DNA of 26,959 nt, taken from BMS3ABIN04 sp965554225. GTDB taxonomy: Bacteria > Bacteroidota > Ignavibacteria > Ignavibacteriales > Melioribacteraceae. Shown here in pieces: positions 1 through 7,990 of the stretch (position 1 is the first letter of the stretch; each line of letters begins with the position of its first letter). The notes under the pieces are model-generated. The model was not told where the DNA came from. It saw only the letters and a list, made by a program, of their open reading frames with translations, and did no database searches. The stretch lies in NCBI GenBank assembly GCA_965554225.1, contig CBEVZC010000029.1, positions 1-26,959 of the forward strand, given 5' to 3'. The position numbers and the translations under genes were made by a program.

Positions 1-140
1 GATAGAGCCATATCTCTGTACTTGGCTAAATCGATATTTGCATATTGAGGCAAGTCAAATTGTATCTTTCCTGCCCATAAAATAGCGGCAATGGTAATTA
101 GAAAAAGATAAAAGTTATATTGCTTTAGATTAATTTTCAT
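1..140 (-). CDS. Partial membrane-anchored protein, N-terminus only
   Basis: An open frame starts at an ATG at 140 and runs off the left edge, giving the first 46 residues. It begins MKINLKQYNFYLFLITIAA, a short basic stretch followed by one hydrophobic helix (about residues 9-24), so it is a signal anchor or first membrane segment. A polar stretch with NIDLAKYRDMAL follows. Too little is present to name a family; the YRDMA motif is reminiscent of the first periplasmic loop of some membrane glycosyltransferases, but this is weak. The 27 bp across the start codon are identical to those at the gene starting at 2514, which supports this start. There is no Shine-Dalgarno sequence. Confidence 0.55.
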   Translation of the reverse strand, partial: MKINLKQYNFYLFLITIAAILWAGKIQFDLPQYANIDLAKYRDMAL

Positions 141-158
141 AATTTAAACATAAAACAC
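132..158 (-). repeat. 27-bp leader block, copy 1
   Basis: This 27-bp block covers the ATG at 138-140 and is identical to 2506-2532, which covers the start codon of the next intact minus-strand gene. On the minus strand it reads GTGTTTTATGTTTAAATT followed by ATGAAAATT. A second match, ATAATTAAAT, lies 22 nt further upstream at 180-189 and 20 nt upstream of the other copy. Conserved order and near-conserved spacing point to a duplicated promoter and leader rather than chance. TATGTTTA inside the block resembles the Bacteroidota -7 element. Confidence 0.7.
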
Positions 159-225
159 AAATAAGAAAAATCTAAATTAATAATTAAATTACCTTAAAAT
201 CATTCTGATTTAGTTTTAGTTCGAT

Positions 226-545
226 TTATTCTTTTAACTTTTCTAACTTATCAGCTACAATACTGTTGTTTAATTCAGAAGGCGAAGGTTTAAAATATCC
301 AGCAAGAAATTCACGGTTCAATTCTGGTGTATTTATAAATGTTTATTAAAAGATTTTATAAGCTAAATCATTATCTGATTTCAAATCAAGCACTCCCACC
401 AACTTATATAAACTTTAGCTAAAGAAGCAATTACTTCATTTACTTCCTCGTCTGCCTGATGGAATATTTTGATCACATAACCTAAATCGCAATTGTTAAG
501 GAAGTTTATTTTACAATTTCAAGATTTAATGAAAAATTGGAAGAG
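226..545 (-). pseudogene. Decayed gene remnant
   Basis: Read on the minus strand, this stretch has protein-like segments spread over different frames. One fragment contains NCDLGYVIKIFHQADEEV and continues to KVYISW before a stop. A frame-shifted fragment reads KLVGVLDLKSDNDLAYKIF and stops. A final fragment, beginning NTPELNREFLAGYFKPSPS and ending in KLEKLKE, ends at the stop at 226-228. An upstream fragment with SLNLEIVK may be its earlier part. The amphipathic, well-mixed composition of the fragments suggests a once-real gene of about 100 codons or more, broken by several indels. The family is not recognised and the upstream boundary is a guess. Confidence 0.4.
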
Positions 546-768
546 GTCGGATGCTTTTATTAAAATTGGAATTTTTCATTTTGGTTAGTTGATTTTCCAC
601 GATAGTTGATAACAAAGAAGGTTGTTTATGCTGGAGAAGTGGTGAAGAAAAAATTATGCCTTGTTTTTGAATTAATTATGGTTAAGGGGAAAAATTAATC
701 TCCGAACATTACTTAAGTAAAAAGTTGTCTTCTAAAAAATCCGATCTAGGCTTATCCATTTAAGTATT
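546..768. other. Non-coding stretch, no recognisable feature
   Basis: Together with the remnant at 226-545, this makes about 630 bp without an intact gene between the edge gene and the acyltransferase-like gene. I see no convincing terminator hairpin, RNA gene or start site here. It probably holds more decayed sequence. Confidence 0.4.
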
Positions 769-2514
769 CTATTCTAAAATTCGTTTTATTATAAATAGAC
801 TTTTTTCTAACTCCTCAATAAATTTTTTATTTGGAACTTTCCATTTCATTCCTGGCATCATCGTAATTACAATATCTTGTTCCTTTATTTGGTAATGTAA
901 ACCAAAATATTTAATATGCGGTATTTTTATTCCCGGTCTTCCAAGAACAGTTACTTCTGAATAAATCGTTGGGTGTGAAACTATTACTTCTCTCGTTTTA
1001 TCTTTAAAAAAGCCAGATAATCTTAGTAATATTATTAAATAAATTCTTTTTAATCCCAAAGAAGACTGAATGTAGAATAGTATTTGATATATTACTCGAA
1101 ATGTTTTTCTGGCTTTTCGGATTTCAATTTGTTGTGATTTTATAGCCAAAGTTAAAGAATTTATTAACTCGTTTTTAGAAATGTCGTTCCGATTAACAGC
1201 ATCCAAAAACTCAAGGTTTTCTTTAGTAGTAACAACCGCCGTTGTCAAGTCCAAGCATCTAAATTTCGACAAAGAAACGAACTGAGTGATTTTCATATCT
1301 TTAAACGTTGTTTTTCTAATTGCCATCTGAAGAGCAAGAATAAAGATTGATATAGGATTAATTTTCTTATCGCTAAAAAACTGTCTGTTTATGTTGTTTA
1401 TATAAAATGTAGACTCTTGAACATCAAGCATTTGATTGAGTTCAAGATTTGCTTTGGAAATATATTCAGATTTTATTTTCCACGGTAATTCTTTGTAGGT
1501 AAATTTAATATGTTCATTTTTATCGTTTTCTTTTATTAAAAATTCAGTTGCTTTTTTTTGAATTTCAGATGCAACTCGCATCATTATATTACCACTTATG
1601 TTATTACTAAAATTAAAAACAATACTAGCTTTGGAATTTCCAAATACTATCAGCTGCAAACTTGAATGGTACCAACGATTATCAACATTTCCAATATGGG
1701 CAACTCGTGTGCTTTCTGAATTACTTTCTGGACTTTGGTCTAAATCAAGACATACAACCAAGAAACTATTTTTCATTTCTTCTAAATATTCATTATTTTC
1801 TTTTATTTCTCTAAGTTCACCAAATATCCTTTTTTGTGTTTTATTACTTGCACATGTAAGCCTACCTGGAGAATTATAATCACCATCAACCGAGTTATTT
1901 TTACTATAGTTTATAATCTCATCAAAAATCATTTTTAAATCATTCACTTCAATAGGAGAATGAATGGTACCTATATCGGTGACAAAGAATCTCTTGTTAA
2001 CAATCACGGTAATTTGGGAAGTTTTTTTACTTTTATACAAACAAACTTTTTTATTATAAATAACTTGTGAGGTTGAAAAACAATTAGGATATTGACCCAT
2101 CTCTAAAATCTGGCCATCTAATAAATCTGGCTCTAATTTACCCTTTAACAAGTCATTATAAAACATTCTAGCTCCAAGGACAAGTGTCGCCGCACGTTCA
2201 GCTGGAACTAAATTTCTAGAATCATCTATAATTGAGAGGGTAGCTGAAACTAAAGGGGCAAACAATATTCCTGATTGGTTATCGGTTTTCCTTAGTTTCT
2301 CTTCCATACCCTGAGAAATATTTTTTTTAAAGGTTTTGTAATTTGACATAACAAAGAATAATTTCAGGAGAAAACGTTGAAAAAGATTAGAATTAGAATT
2401 GTTTATGGCGTCCACTTCATCAAATGCATTTTCTGATATAAGTGGAGGTTTAGGATAAAATTCCAGAAGTTCATAAATATTGTCAGTCCGTTGTTCAGAA
2501 GCATCAATTTTCAT
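769..2514 (-). CDS. Choline/carnitine acyltransferase-fold protein, probable pseudoenzyme
   Basis: This 581-residue protein carries landmarks of the choline/carnitine O-acyltransferase family in the right order. An N-terminal YPKPPL lies near residue 20. QYPNCFSTSQ at 141-150 corresponds to the family's DQY..LFSTTR region. RLTCASNKTQ follows near 218, then LVVCLDLDQ near 252. DNRWYHSSLQLIVF at 278-291 corresponds to the NRWfDKsxqLIVF signature, and a late PHIKYFGLHYQ block completes the set. The family's catalytic EHSxxDG reads NFSNNISG here (301-308), so the active-site histidine is phenylalanine-302 in my alignment. The downstream STR motif also appears lost (SLSKFR near 414). The length matches family enzymes. 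There is no signal peptide; a hydrophobic stretch lies at about 468-490. The start ATG lies in the 27-bp block shared with the edge gene. Family membership is fairly likely; lack of classical activity is inference, and a binding or altered-chemistry role is possible. Confidence 0.65.
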   Translation of the reverse strand: MKIDASEQRTDNIYELLEFYPKPPLISENAFDEVDAINNSNSNLFQRFLLKLFFVMSNYKTFKKNISQGMEEKLRKTDNQSGILFAPLVSATLSIIDDSRNLVPAERAATLVLGARMFYNDLLKGKLEPDLLDGQILEMGQYPNCFSTSQVIYNKKVCLYKSKKTSQITVIVNKRFFVTDIGTIHSPIEVNDLKMIFDEIINYSKNNSVDGDYNSPGRLTCASNKTQKRIFGELREIKENNEYLEEMKNSFLVVCLDLDQSPESNSESTRVAHIGNVDNRWYHSSLQLIVFGNSKASIVFNFSNNISGNIMMRVASEIQKKATEFLIKENDKNEHIKFTYKELPWKIKSEYISKANLELNQMLDVQESTFYINNINRQFFSDKKINPISIFILALQMAIRKTTFKDMKITQFVSLSKFRCLDLTTAVVTTKENLEFLDAVNRNDISKNELINSLTLAIKSQQIEIRKARKTFRVIYQILFYIQSSLGLKRIYLIILLRLSGFFKDKTREVIVSHPTIYSEVTVLGRPGIKIPHIKYFGLHYQIKEQDIVITMMPGMKWKVPNKKFIEELEKSLFIIKRILE

Positions 2515-2532
2515 AATTTAAACATAAAACAC
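2506..2532 (-). repeat. 27-bp leader block, copy 2
   Basis: This block is identical over 27 bp to 132-158 and likewise spans the first three codons (ATGAAAATT) and 18 nt upstream. The outlying match ATAATTAAAT is at 2552-2561. The proteins diverge after the third residue (MKIN versus MKID), so identity is concentrated on the regulatory side. Confidence 0.7.
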
Positions 2533-2704
2533 TATTCAAAAAATTAAGTTCATAATTAAATCACTTCAAAGTCTACTCATTAAAAACGATAGAAGCAATA
2601 ATCTATTTAGCATTAGCGTAGTAGATTAGCATGGTGATCAATTACTTATTCACCTAATTACTAGTTACTCTTTCGTTCTCTCGATCATTCATTCAGTCAA
2701 CTAT

Positions 2705-4318
2705 TCATTTCTTTTTCACAAACTGAGCGGCGTAATATTTTGGTGTCAAAGATTCTCCTGTTGATTTCTTTATTAACTCGTTCCAAGGATAAACAGCTCC
2801 GTACGAAAAGAATAAATTTTTCAAATATTTGCCGACTTCTTTTTTATTAACAAAACTTTCAAACCTTGAATTACTTAGTCCCAGAACCTTGTCCTTAATG
2901 TAAAAATAAAGTTGTGAAGCCAACAATTCTCCTAAAATATAGTTGTGATAATATGCAGGATATAGCGCAATGTGTATTTTTGAAGCCCAGTCCGGTTTAT
3001 TTCTTCCTTCCGGTTTTTTTATCCCTTGATATCTCTCAACTAATTCCCACCACAACTTATTCAGGTCTTGATCGGGATTGCTGTAAAGCTCTTTTTCGAA
3101 CCTGAACACAACTTGAACCCAGCGTGAAAAAGTTATCTGTTCTAGTTTTAGGGAGTTAAAACAGTCATCGGAAACTTTCTCTATTTCTTCTTTATCTACT
3201 CCCGCAGCATCGTGCAGCCACGAGGGATCGGCAGCAAAACGGCCGAAAAGCATTGCAATAGCTTCCGTCGTAAAAATGTGCGCATGCGATCTGAGCAGCC
3301 ACGGTAGTTTTTGATTTATGTATTTATCGTAAACGGCATGACCGAATTCGTGAAGCAATGTTCCCGTCCATTTATAATTTGGTTTTACATTACAGACAAC
3401 CCGGACGTCACCGCCTCTATCAATATCGGTACAATATGCATGCTGGTATTTCCCTTCTTTTTCATAAAGATCACTTTTTTCAATTAAGTCGTCTATGTTG
3501 AGGTCTATTCCGTTGTAGTATTTCCGAACGAGCTCAACAACGTCAAGATTTTTATAATATTTGTCTAAATCAACATTGTAGATTTTAGGTCCCTGCTGGA
3601 AAAATTTGTCTTGATAATGCCAGGGCATTAATTCCTTTTTTGAAATTCCGTAACGTTCAGATAAATATGTATCAATTTTTTCTTTAAGATTTTGGAACTC
3701 GGCTCTTGTAAGACTATCAAGGTCATCGAATAATTTTAACATATCGTCAATATTCTGTTCGTTTAATGCTAAGCTCATTACGTGATAATTCTTAAAGCCT
3801 AAAGACTTTGCTCCCTCGTTTCTAAGTTTAACCATGGTCAGAACATCGTCTACAATTGTATCCGCAATATCCTTGCTTGCTTTCCATGTCTTTTCAAGCT
3901 CATCGGAATCCAAAGAAGTTTCGAGGACTAAATCAATCTCGTTATCCGTAAGTTTCTTGCCGTTTACCGAAGCTCGGTAAGTAGCAAATTTTTCTTCAAC
4001 CTTTGTTGAAAGAGTTATTGTTTTTTCTAATAATTTTTCATCAAGTTGATTAGATAGAAACTCGTTATAGAGTAGTTCGATTTGTCTTTTCAGAAACTGA
4101 TCGGTTATATTCTTAGAATTTTTAAATCGTTTTATTTCAGTAAAAGTTTTTTTACTGGAATAAATTTTACTCAGCTGCAATTCAAGTTCGGATGCCTTTT
4201 GGTAATCTTCTTGCTTACCGCTAATAGAAGCGTTAAAATACGCAATGTGAGCTTCTCGTGTGAGAGGAATAATTTGTATTAATAGGTCGCTTAAAAATAA
4301 CTCAAGTTCTTTTTCCAA
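2705..4318 (-). CDS. Zinc metallopeptidase of the M2/M3 type (peptidyl-dipeptidase or oligopeptidase)
   Basis: The protein has 537 residues and should be a cytoplasmic, alpha-helical zinc oligopeptidase, since no signal peptide is visible. The gluzincin motif HEFGH is at 323-327 (zinc ligands H323 and H327, catalytic E324), and TTEAIAMLFGR at 350-360 supplies the third ligand, E352. The upstream AYCTDIDRGGDVRVVCNVKP (294-313) is a substrate-cleft strand typical of these families. The 25-residue spacing from H327 to E352 fits M3, whereas the TTEAIAM context looks more like M2 (ACE-like), so the subfamily is left open. The start is TTG at 4316-4318, supported by AAAGGA at 4324-4329 and an in-frame stop just upstream. 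A role in turnover of short peptides is inferred from the family. Confidence 0.85.
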   Translation of the reverse strand: MEKELELFLSDLLIQIIPLTREAHIAYFNASISGKQEDYQKASELELQLSKIYSSKKTFTEIKRFKNSKNITDQFLKRQIELLYNEFLSNQLDEKLLEKTITLSTKVEEKFATYRASVNGKKLTDNEIDLVLETSLDSDELEKTWKASKDIADTIVDDVLTMVKLRNEGAKSLGFKNYHVMSLALNEQNIDDMLKLFDDLDSLTRAEFQNLKEKIDTYLSERYGISKKELMPWHYQDKFFQQGPKIYNVDLDKYYKNLDVVELVRKYYNGIDLNIDDLIEKSDLYEKEGKYQHAYCTDIDRGGDVRVVCNVKPNYKWTGTLLHEFGHAVYDKYINQKLPWLLRSHAHIFTTEAIAMLFGRFAADPSWLHDAAGVDKEEIEKVSDDCFNSLKLEQITFSRWVQVVFRFEKELYSNPDQDLNKLWWELVERYQGIKKPEGRNKPDWASKIHIALYPAYYHNYILGELLASQLYFYIKDKVLGLSNSRFESFVNKKEVGKYLKNLFFSYGAVYPWNELIKKSTGESLTPKYYAAQFVKKK

Positions 4319-4361
4319 AAATATCCTTTATAATAACTTAGTGGTAAATTTATTAGTTAGT

Positions 4362-4727
4362 TTATATACTCAATAAATCCTCGTCGCGAATTAAAAGTAA
4401 AATAGCAGACTGCGGTAGAATTATAAGGGCTTGTTTATCAAGCTCAATTTCTACAGCTTCCTTTTTAAGGAAAAGAGCAAAATCTCCTTCTTTTGCTTGT
4501 AGAGGAATATATTTTGTGGTTTTTTCTTTCCATGGCTCGTCTTCGTCAACTGGTGACGCAACCGGATATCCTGGTCCTACTTTTAGAATATAACCACCTT
4601 GAACTTTTTCTTTTTCCTTTACACCGGGCGGCAAATATAGACCGCTGTTGGTTTTTTCCAGGTTTTCTTCGGGTTTAATCAAGACCCTATCGCCGACAAT
4701 TATTATTTTTTCCGTGTTAATCATCAT
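4362..4727 (-). CDS. Stand-alone GroES-like (Cpn10-fold) protein
   Basis: This small protein (121 residues from the ATG at 4727) has the GroES beta-barrel signature. GDRVLIKPEE is near its N-terminus, then a mobile-loop-like KTNSGLYLPP, then GGYILKVGPGYP. The hydrophobic tripeptide of the mobile loop that docks onto GroEL would be GLY here. A longer start would need TTG at 4739; neither start has a clear Shine-Dalgarno sequence. It is longer than classical GroES, with an acidic insert (VDEDEPWKE) and an extended tail ending IRDEDLLSI. No groEL lies next to it, so it is a paralog or specialised co-chaperonin rather than the main groES. It follows the same strand as the peptidase, 43 bp away. 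Confidence 0.75.
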   Translation of the reverse strand: MMINTEKIIIVGDRVLIKPEENLEKTNSGLYLPPGVKEKEKVQGGYILKVGPGYPVASPVDEDEPWKEKTTKYIPLQAKEGDFALFLKKEAVEIELDKQALIILPQSAILLLIRDEDLLSI

Positions 4728-4878
4728 ATTCTTGTTCAAGCTAATTTATTTAATATAGAAATATAAGAATAATTATAGATTTGAAAGAAATTTTAATAAT
4801 TATCTCAAGGTCAGGTCTTAAATTGAATGTGGCAAGCTCATAAAACGCAAAAAAAAGTGAAGATTAAATAAGCATAAA

Positions 4879-5514
4879 TTAAAACATAAATCCAAAACCG
4901 ATTGAAAACACTACACCATTATAATTCTTTCTTCCCCCTATTGGTTCTTGAAAATCGGACATAAAATTATATCCAATATCTGAGGTAAGTTTAACAAGAG
5001 AACCAAATATTAAATCTGAGCCAAAACCTAAATAAGACCCGAATGCTGTCTGAGTCTTCACACCGACATTCAACGACTCTATACCGGATTGATATCCGAA
5101 CATCATGCCTAAAGAGCCTTGAAGATACGGTCTAATAGCCGTGTTATAAGAAAGCAAATTCGGGAAATATTTTGCTCCCATTAAAAGAGGAATAATAGAA
5201 ATTGTTTGTGTTTTAAAAATAGTTACAATTGAATTAGCGGAAATAATTCCAGACGTTATACTTAAGGATACATTTTTTGATATATAATGATTAAATGATA
5301 TTTTACCTCCAAACCCGCCAAAATTATTTTTAACCGTGAAAATTCCTTTTATGCCGGGAATTCCAGCATAAATCTGCGTTCCATTAGTAATTCCCGGTGA
5401 GTAAGATAGCTTTAACTCAATACTGTTGTTTTTTAACGGCTGACTGTAATTATTTTTTAGAAGGAAAGAGAATAGCGCCAGGAAAATTAGAAGCTGAAAT
5501 CTTTTGTTATACAT
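4879..5514 (-). CDS. Outer-membrane beta-barrel protein
   Basis: An N-terminal signal peptide (MYNKRFQLLIFLALFSFLL, cleavage probably after NNYS) is followed by alternating, glycine-rich strands ending in FSIGFGFMF, a typical C-terminal barrel strand with a terminal aromatic residue. About 211 residues and eight or so strands suggest a small barrel of the OmpA-like or PorT-like type. I chose the ATG at 5514 because GGGAG lies 9 nt upstream (5523-5527); a longer TTG start would put that site inside the coding region. Function is unknown. The gene is divergent from the parA-like gene across about 165 bp. Confidence 0.7.
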   Translation of the reverse strand: MYNKRFQLLIFLALFSFLLKNNYSQPLKNNSIELKLSYSPGITNGTQIYAGIPGIKGIFTVKNNFGGFGGKISFNHYISKNVSLSITSGIISANSIVTIFKTQTISIIPLLMGAKYFPNLLSYNTAIRPYLQGSLGMMFGYQSGIESLNVGVKTQTAFGSYLGFGSDLIFGSLVKLTSDIGYNFMSDFQEPIGGRKNYNGVVFSIGFGFMF

Positions 5515-5681
5515 GATTATAACTCCCAAAGATTTATTTTCAAAAACAAGATAATAATGTTTTTTTATATGTTCAAGTCACATTGTTTTAAGATGTTTCC
5601 AACCAAATATTAATTTATTTTAATTTTAATTTATTTACATTTCTAAATTCGATTTTTTTAATTCTTATTGGAGTATTTTTT

Positions 5682-6518
5682 ATGGGAAAAATTATTGCTG
5701 TTTCTATTCCAAAAGGCGGTGTAGGAAAAACAACGACCGCATTAAACTTATCTATTTCACTTGCCGAAAGTGGAAAGCGTACACTTTTAATTGATGCCGA
5801 CCCATCAAACCAAATTGCAATTTCATTAGGTATAAAAGACGAGAATGACCTCGGCACACTCTATGATGCATTGAGCTATTTAAAGTCTTTTGATCAAATA
5901 ATAAACAATACAGAAAATCCCAATTTAGATATAATTCCATTTAAGAATCTTTCTTTTGAAAACGAGTTAATGTTGGCGGATATCAGCTTCGATCAAAATT
6001 TGCTGAAGGGACTTATTCAACCCTCAATATTTGAGTATGATTTTGTAATAATAGATTGCCCGCCTTATTTGGTTGGAATGACAACAAATGTTTTAAATAT
6101 TGCCGACTCGGTATTGATACCTGTAAAATCCAGCATGCTTTCCTTAAGCGCGGTGGAGAAAATGATGACCAGAATATCCGAGATTAAAAAGACAACAAAT
6201 CAAAAATTGAGCATTGAAGGAATATTACTAACGATGCACGAATATAATACGAAAGCAGCCTTCAGCGCTAAAAAGGAATTATATAAAAAATATGCCGGCA
6301 ATATGCTTACGACCGCAATTCCAAAAAACACCTCTGCAGAAGAAGCTACATTTCATCACAAAGCTGTAGTTGAATTATATTCTTGGGCTCGCTCAACCAA
6401 AGCATATAAGCAATTAACCGAAGAAATAATTGAAAACAATAATTTTTTCAAACCGGAGATGATGACTGGCTTAGAAGAGGCAGAAAAAAAAAGCAGCGAT
6501 ATTTATTCTATTGAATAA
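5682..6518 (+). CDS. Orphan ParA/Soj-family ATPase
   Basis: The 278-residue protein has the deviant Walker A KGGVGKTT at residues 11-18, the switch LLIDADPSNQ near 36-45, and a Walker B-type FVIIDCPPYL near 126-135. This is the full ATPase core of ParA/Soj/MinD proteins, which form ATP-dependent dimers that bind DNA or membranes to position cargo. It lacks the N-terminal helix-turn-helix of plasmid type Ia ParA, so it is chromosomal Soj-like. No parB or centromere repeat lies beside it. GGAG at 5670-5673 supports the start. The tail beyond about residue 245 is acidic and probably unstructured, a possible partner-binding segment. What it positions cannot be told from this window. Confidence 0.85.
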   Translation: MGKIIAVSIPKGGVGKTTTALNLSISLAESGKRTLLIDADPSNQIAISLGIKDENDLGTLYDALSYLKSFDQIINNTENPNLDIIPFKNLSFENELMLADISFDQNLLKGLIQPSIFEYDFVIIDCPPYLVGMTTNVLNIADSVLIPVKSSMLSLSAVEKMMTRISEIKKTTNQKLSIEGILLTMHEYNTKAAFSAKKELYKKYAGNMLTTAIPKNTSAEEATFHHKAVVELYSWARSTKAYKQLTEEIIENNNFFKPEMMTGLEEAEKKSSDIYSIE

Positions 6519-6610
6519 TTATTAAACTTAGTTGTTGTTTGAGATAAAGAAATATTTTGTAGTTTTAGAGAACAAATTAAATAAAAAAAGTTTTTATTAA
6601 CCTAAACTTG

Positions 6611-6617
6611 AAAGGAG
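6611..6617 (+). promoter_or_regulatory. Ribosome-binding site deciding the peroxiredoxin start
   Basis: AAAGGAG sits 5 nt before the ATG at 6623. An in-frame TTG at 6608 would place this site inside the gene, so the ATG is the better start. Confidence 0.8.
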
Positions 6618-6622
6618 ATATT

Positions 6623-7162
6623 ATGTTAACAATAGGAGATAAATTTCCAGAATTTAAAAAGCTTGCATGTGTTTCAATTGAACCGGGCAAAGAGTTTGCC
6701 GAGGTTTCATCTGAAAGTCATAAAAATGAAGGCAAATGGATGGTTCTGTTCTGGTATCCAAAAGATTTTACCTTTGTTTGTCCAACTGAAATTGCAGAGT
6801 TTAACCATCAATTTAAAGTGTTTGAAGAAAACAATGCGGTTTTATATGGCGCATCAACAGATTCAGAATATGTTCATTTAGCATGGAGAAACGACAACCG
6901 GGACTTGAAGAACTTAACATTTCCACTAATTGCAGATACCTCCAAATCTTTAGCAGAGGAGCTTGGTATTTTGGAGGCAAACGAAAAAGTGGCTTATCGC
7001 GCAACTTTTATTGTTGATCCCGAAGGAATTATTAGGTGGATAAACATAAACGATCTCGGTACCGGCAGAAACGTAAACGAAGTTATACGTGCTCTAGAGG
7101 CGTTGCAGGCTCCAGGATTAACTCCATGTAATTGGGAGCCGGGACAACCTGTATTAAGTTAG
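6623..7162 (+). CDS. 2-Cys peroxiredoxin, AhpC/Prx1 type
   Basis: This enzyme reduces hydrogen peroxide and organic hydroperoxides through a cysteine thiol. The peroxidatic cysteine is C53 in DFTFVCPTE, the family's most conserved motif, and R127 (AYRATFIVD) is the arginine that activates it. C169 in LTPCNWEPGQ is the likely resolving cysteine, so a disulfide with the partner subunit is expected. The protein is 179 residues, short for AhpC, and ends soon after C169, without the C-terminal YF extension that makes some eukaryotic 2-Cys enzymes sensitive to overoxidation. No ahpF is adjacent, so its reductant must come from elsewhere. The gene is monocistronic, closed by a strong terminator. Confidence 0.9.
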   Translation: MLTIGDKFPEFKKLACVSIEPGKEFAEVSSESHKNEGKWMVLFWYPKDFTFVCPTEIAEFNHQFKVFEENNAVLYGASTDSEYVHLAWRNDNRDLKNLTFPLIADTSKSLAEELGILEANEKVAYRATFIVDPEGIIRWININDLGTGRNVNEVIRALEALQAPGLTPCNWEPGQPVLS

Positions 7163-7187
7163 TATATATATTAAAATATAATATTTT

Positions 7188-7220
7188 ATAAACTAAGTTC
7201 CCTCGAGGAACTTAGTTTAT
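7188..7220 (+). terminator. Rho-independent terminator after the peroxiredoxin gene
   Basis: Perfect 14-bp arms (ATAAACTAAGTTCC at 7188-7201 and its complement at 7207-7220) enclose the 5-nt loop CTCGA and run into a T-tract. This is the clearest terminator in the window. It also separates the peroxiredoxin from the methyltransferase that starts 17 bp later. Confidence 0.85.
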
Positions 7221-7236
7221 TTTGGGGAACATGTAA

Positions 7237-7833
7237 ATGAATAAAATGTGGGACGAAAGATTTTCTTCAGAAGAATATATTTACGGTAAAGAACCGAACA
7301 AATTTTTTAAGGAAGAAATTGATAAACTTGCTCCGGGAAAAGCTTTATTTTTAGGCGAAGGCGAGGGACGGAATGCAGTTTATGCCGCAAAACTTGGCTG
7401 GCATGTCGATGCGGTTGATTCAAGTTCGGCGGGGAAGGAAAAAGCGCTAAAATTAGCAGCCGAAAACAAAGTTAACATAAATTATTTCGTTTCTGATCTT
7501 GCACGTTGGGCGCCTGAACCCGAAACTTATGATCTGGTTGTAATTATCTTTCTGCATCTTTTTCCTGAACTTCGCAAAGAGGTTCATTCAAAAATTATAA
7601 CTACATTAAAACTGGGTGGGAAATTAATATTCCAAGTATTTGACAAGGATCAGTTAAAGTATAAAACCGGCGGACCGCCCAAGGTTGATCTTCTCTACTC
7701 ACTTGAAGATGTTTACACCGACTTCCAAGACTTGGAAATCGAAAAATTCAGCAAAGAAATAATTTACATAAACGAAGGCGATCACCATAAAGGTAAAGCG
7801 GCGGTTATAAATTATGTTGGTGTAAAAAATTAA
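7237..7833 (+). CDS. Class I SAM-dependent methyltransferase, TehB-like
   Basis: The 198-residue protein opens with WDERFSSEEYIYGKEPNKFF, the characteristic start of the TehB/thiopurine-type methyltransferase subgroup. Motif I is ALFLGEGEGRNAVYAA (SAM-binding glycine loop), followed by VDAVDSSSAG with the acidic residue that binds the ribose, then DLVVIIFLHLFPE as motif IV and LKLGGKLIFQVF as motif V/VI. It is soluble and cytoplasmic. The substrate cannot be inferred; some relatives methylate tellurite, selenium or thiol compounds. A G-rich stretch (GGGG near 7223) may serve as ribosome-binding site. Confidence 0.8.
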   Translation: MNKMWDERFSSEEYIYGKEPNKFFKEEIDKLAPGKALFLGEGEGRNAVYAAKLGWHVDAVDSSSAGKEKALKLAAENKVNINYFVSDLARWAPEPETYDLVVIIFLHLFPELRKEVHSKIITTLKLGGKLIFQVFDKDQLKYKTGGPPKVDLLYSLEDVYTDFQDLEIEKFSKEIIYINEGDHHKGKAAVINYVGVKN

Positions 7834-7947
7834 TTAAACTACCATCGGCTAACGAACAGAAAATTACCGTTATAGTATTAGAAATCAACACTTATTTAAT
7901 TTGTTGTATTCGTTTTAAGTTAATATCAATTAAAATTACCTGAATAA

Positions 7948-7980
7948 CAGTAAAAATTTTGTGCTTCTAACTTTTTACTG
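7948..7980. terminator. Possible bidirectional terminator
   Basis: CAGTAAAAA at 7948-7956 pairs with TTTTTACTG at 7972-7980 around a 15-nt loop, between the convergent methyltransferase and outer-membrane protein genes. A/T-only pairs dominate the stem, so it is a weak candidate. Confidence 0.35.
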
Positions 7981-7990
7981 ATTTTGTTTA

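Noticed and set aside
1598..1879. Plus-strand open frame antisense to the acyltransferase-like gene
   Set aside because: It is the complement of a well-supported coding frame and has no family motif or ribosome-binding site.
5515..5529. TTG start adding five residues to the small barrel protein
   Set aside because: The GGGAG ribosome-binding site would then be inside the gene.
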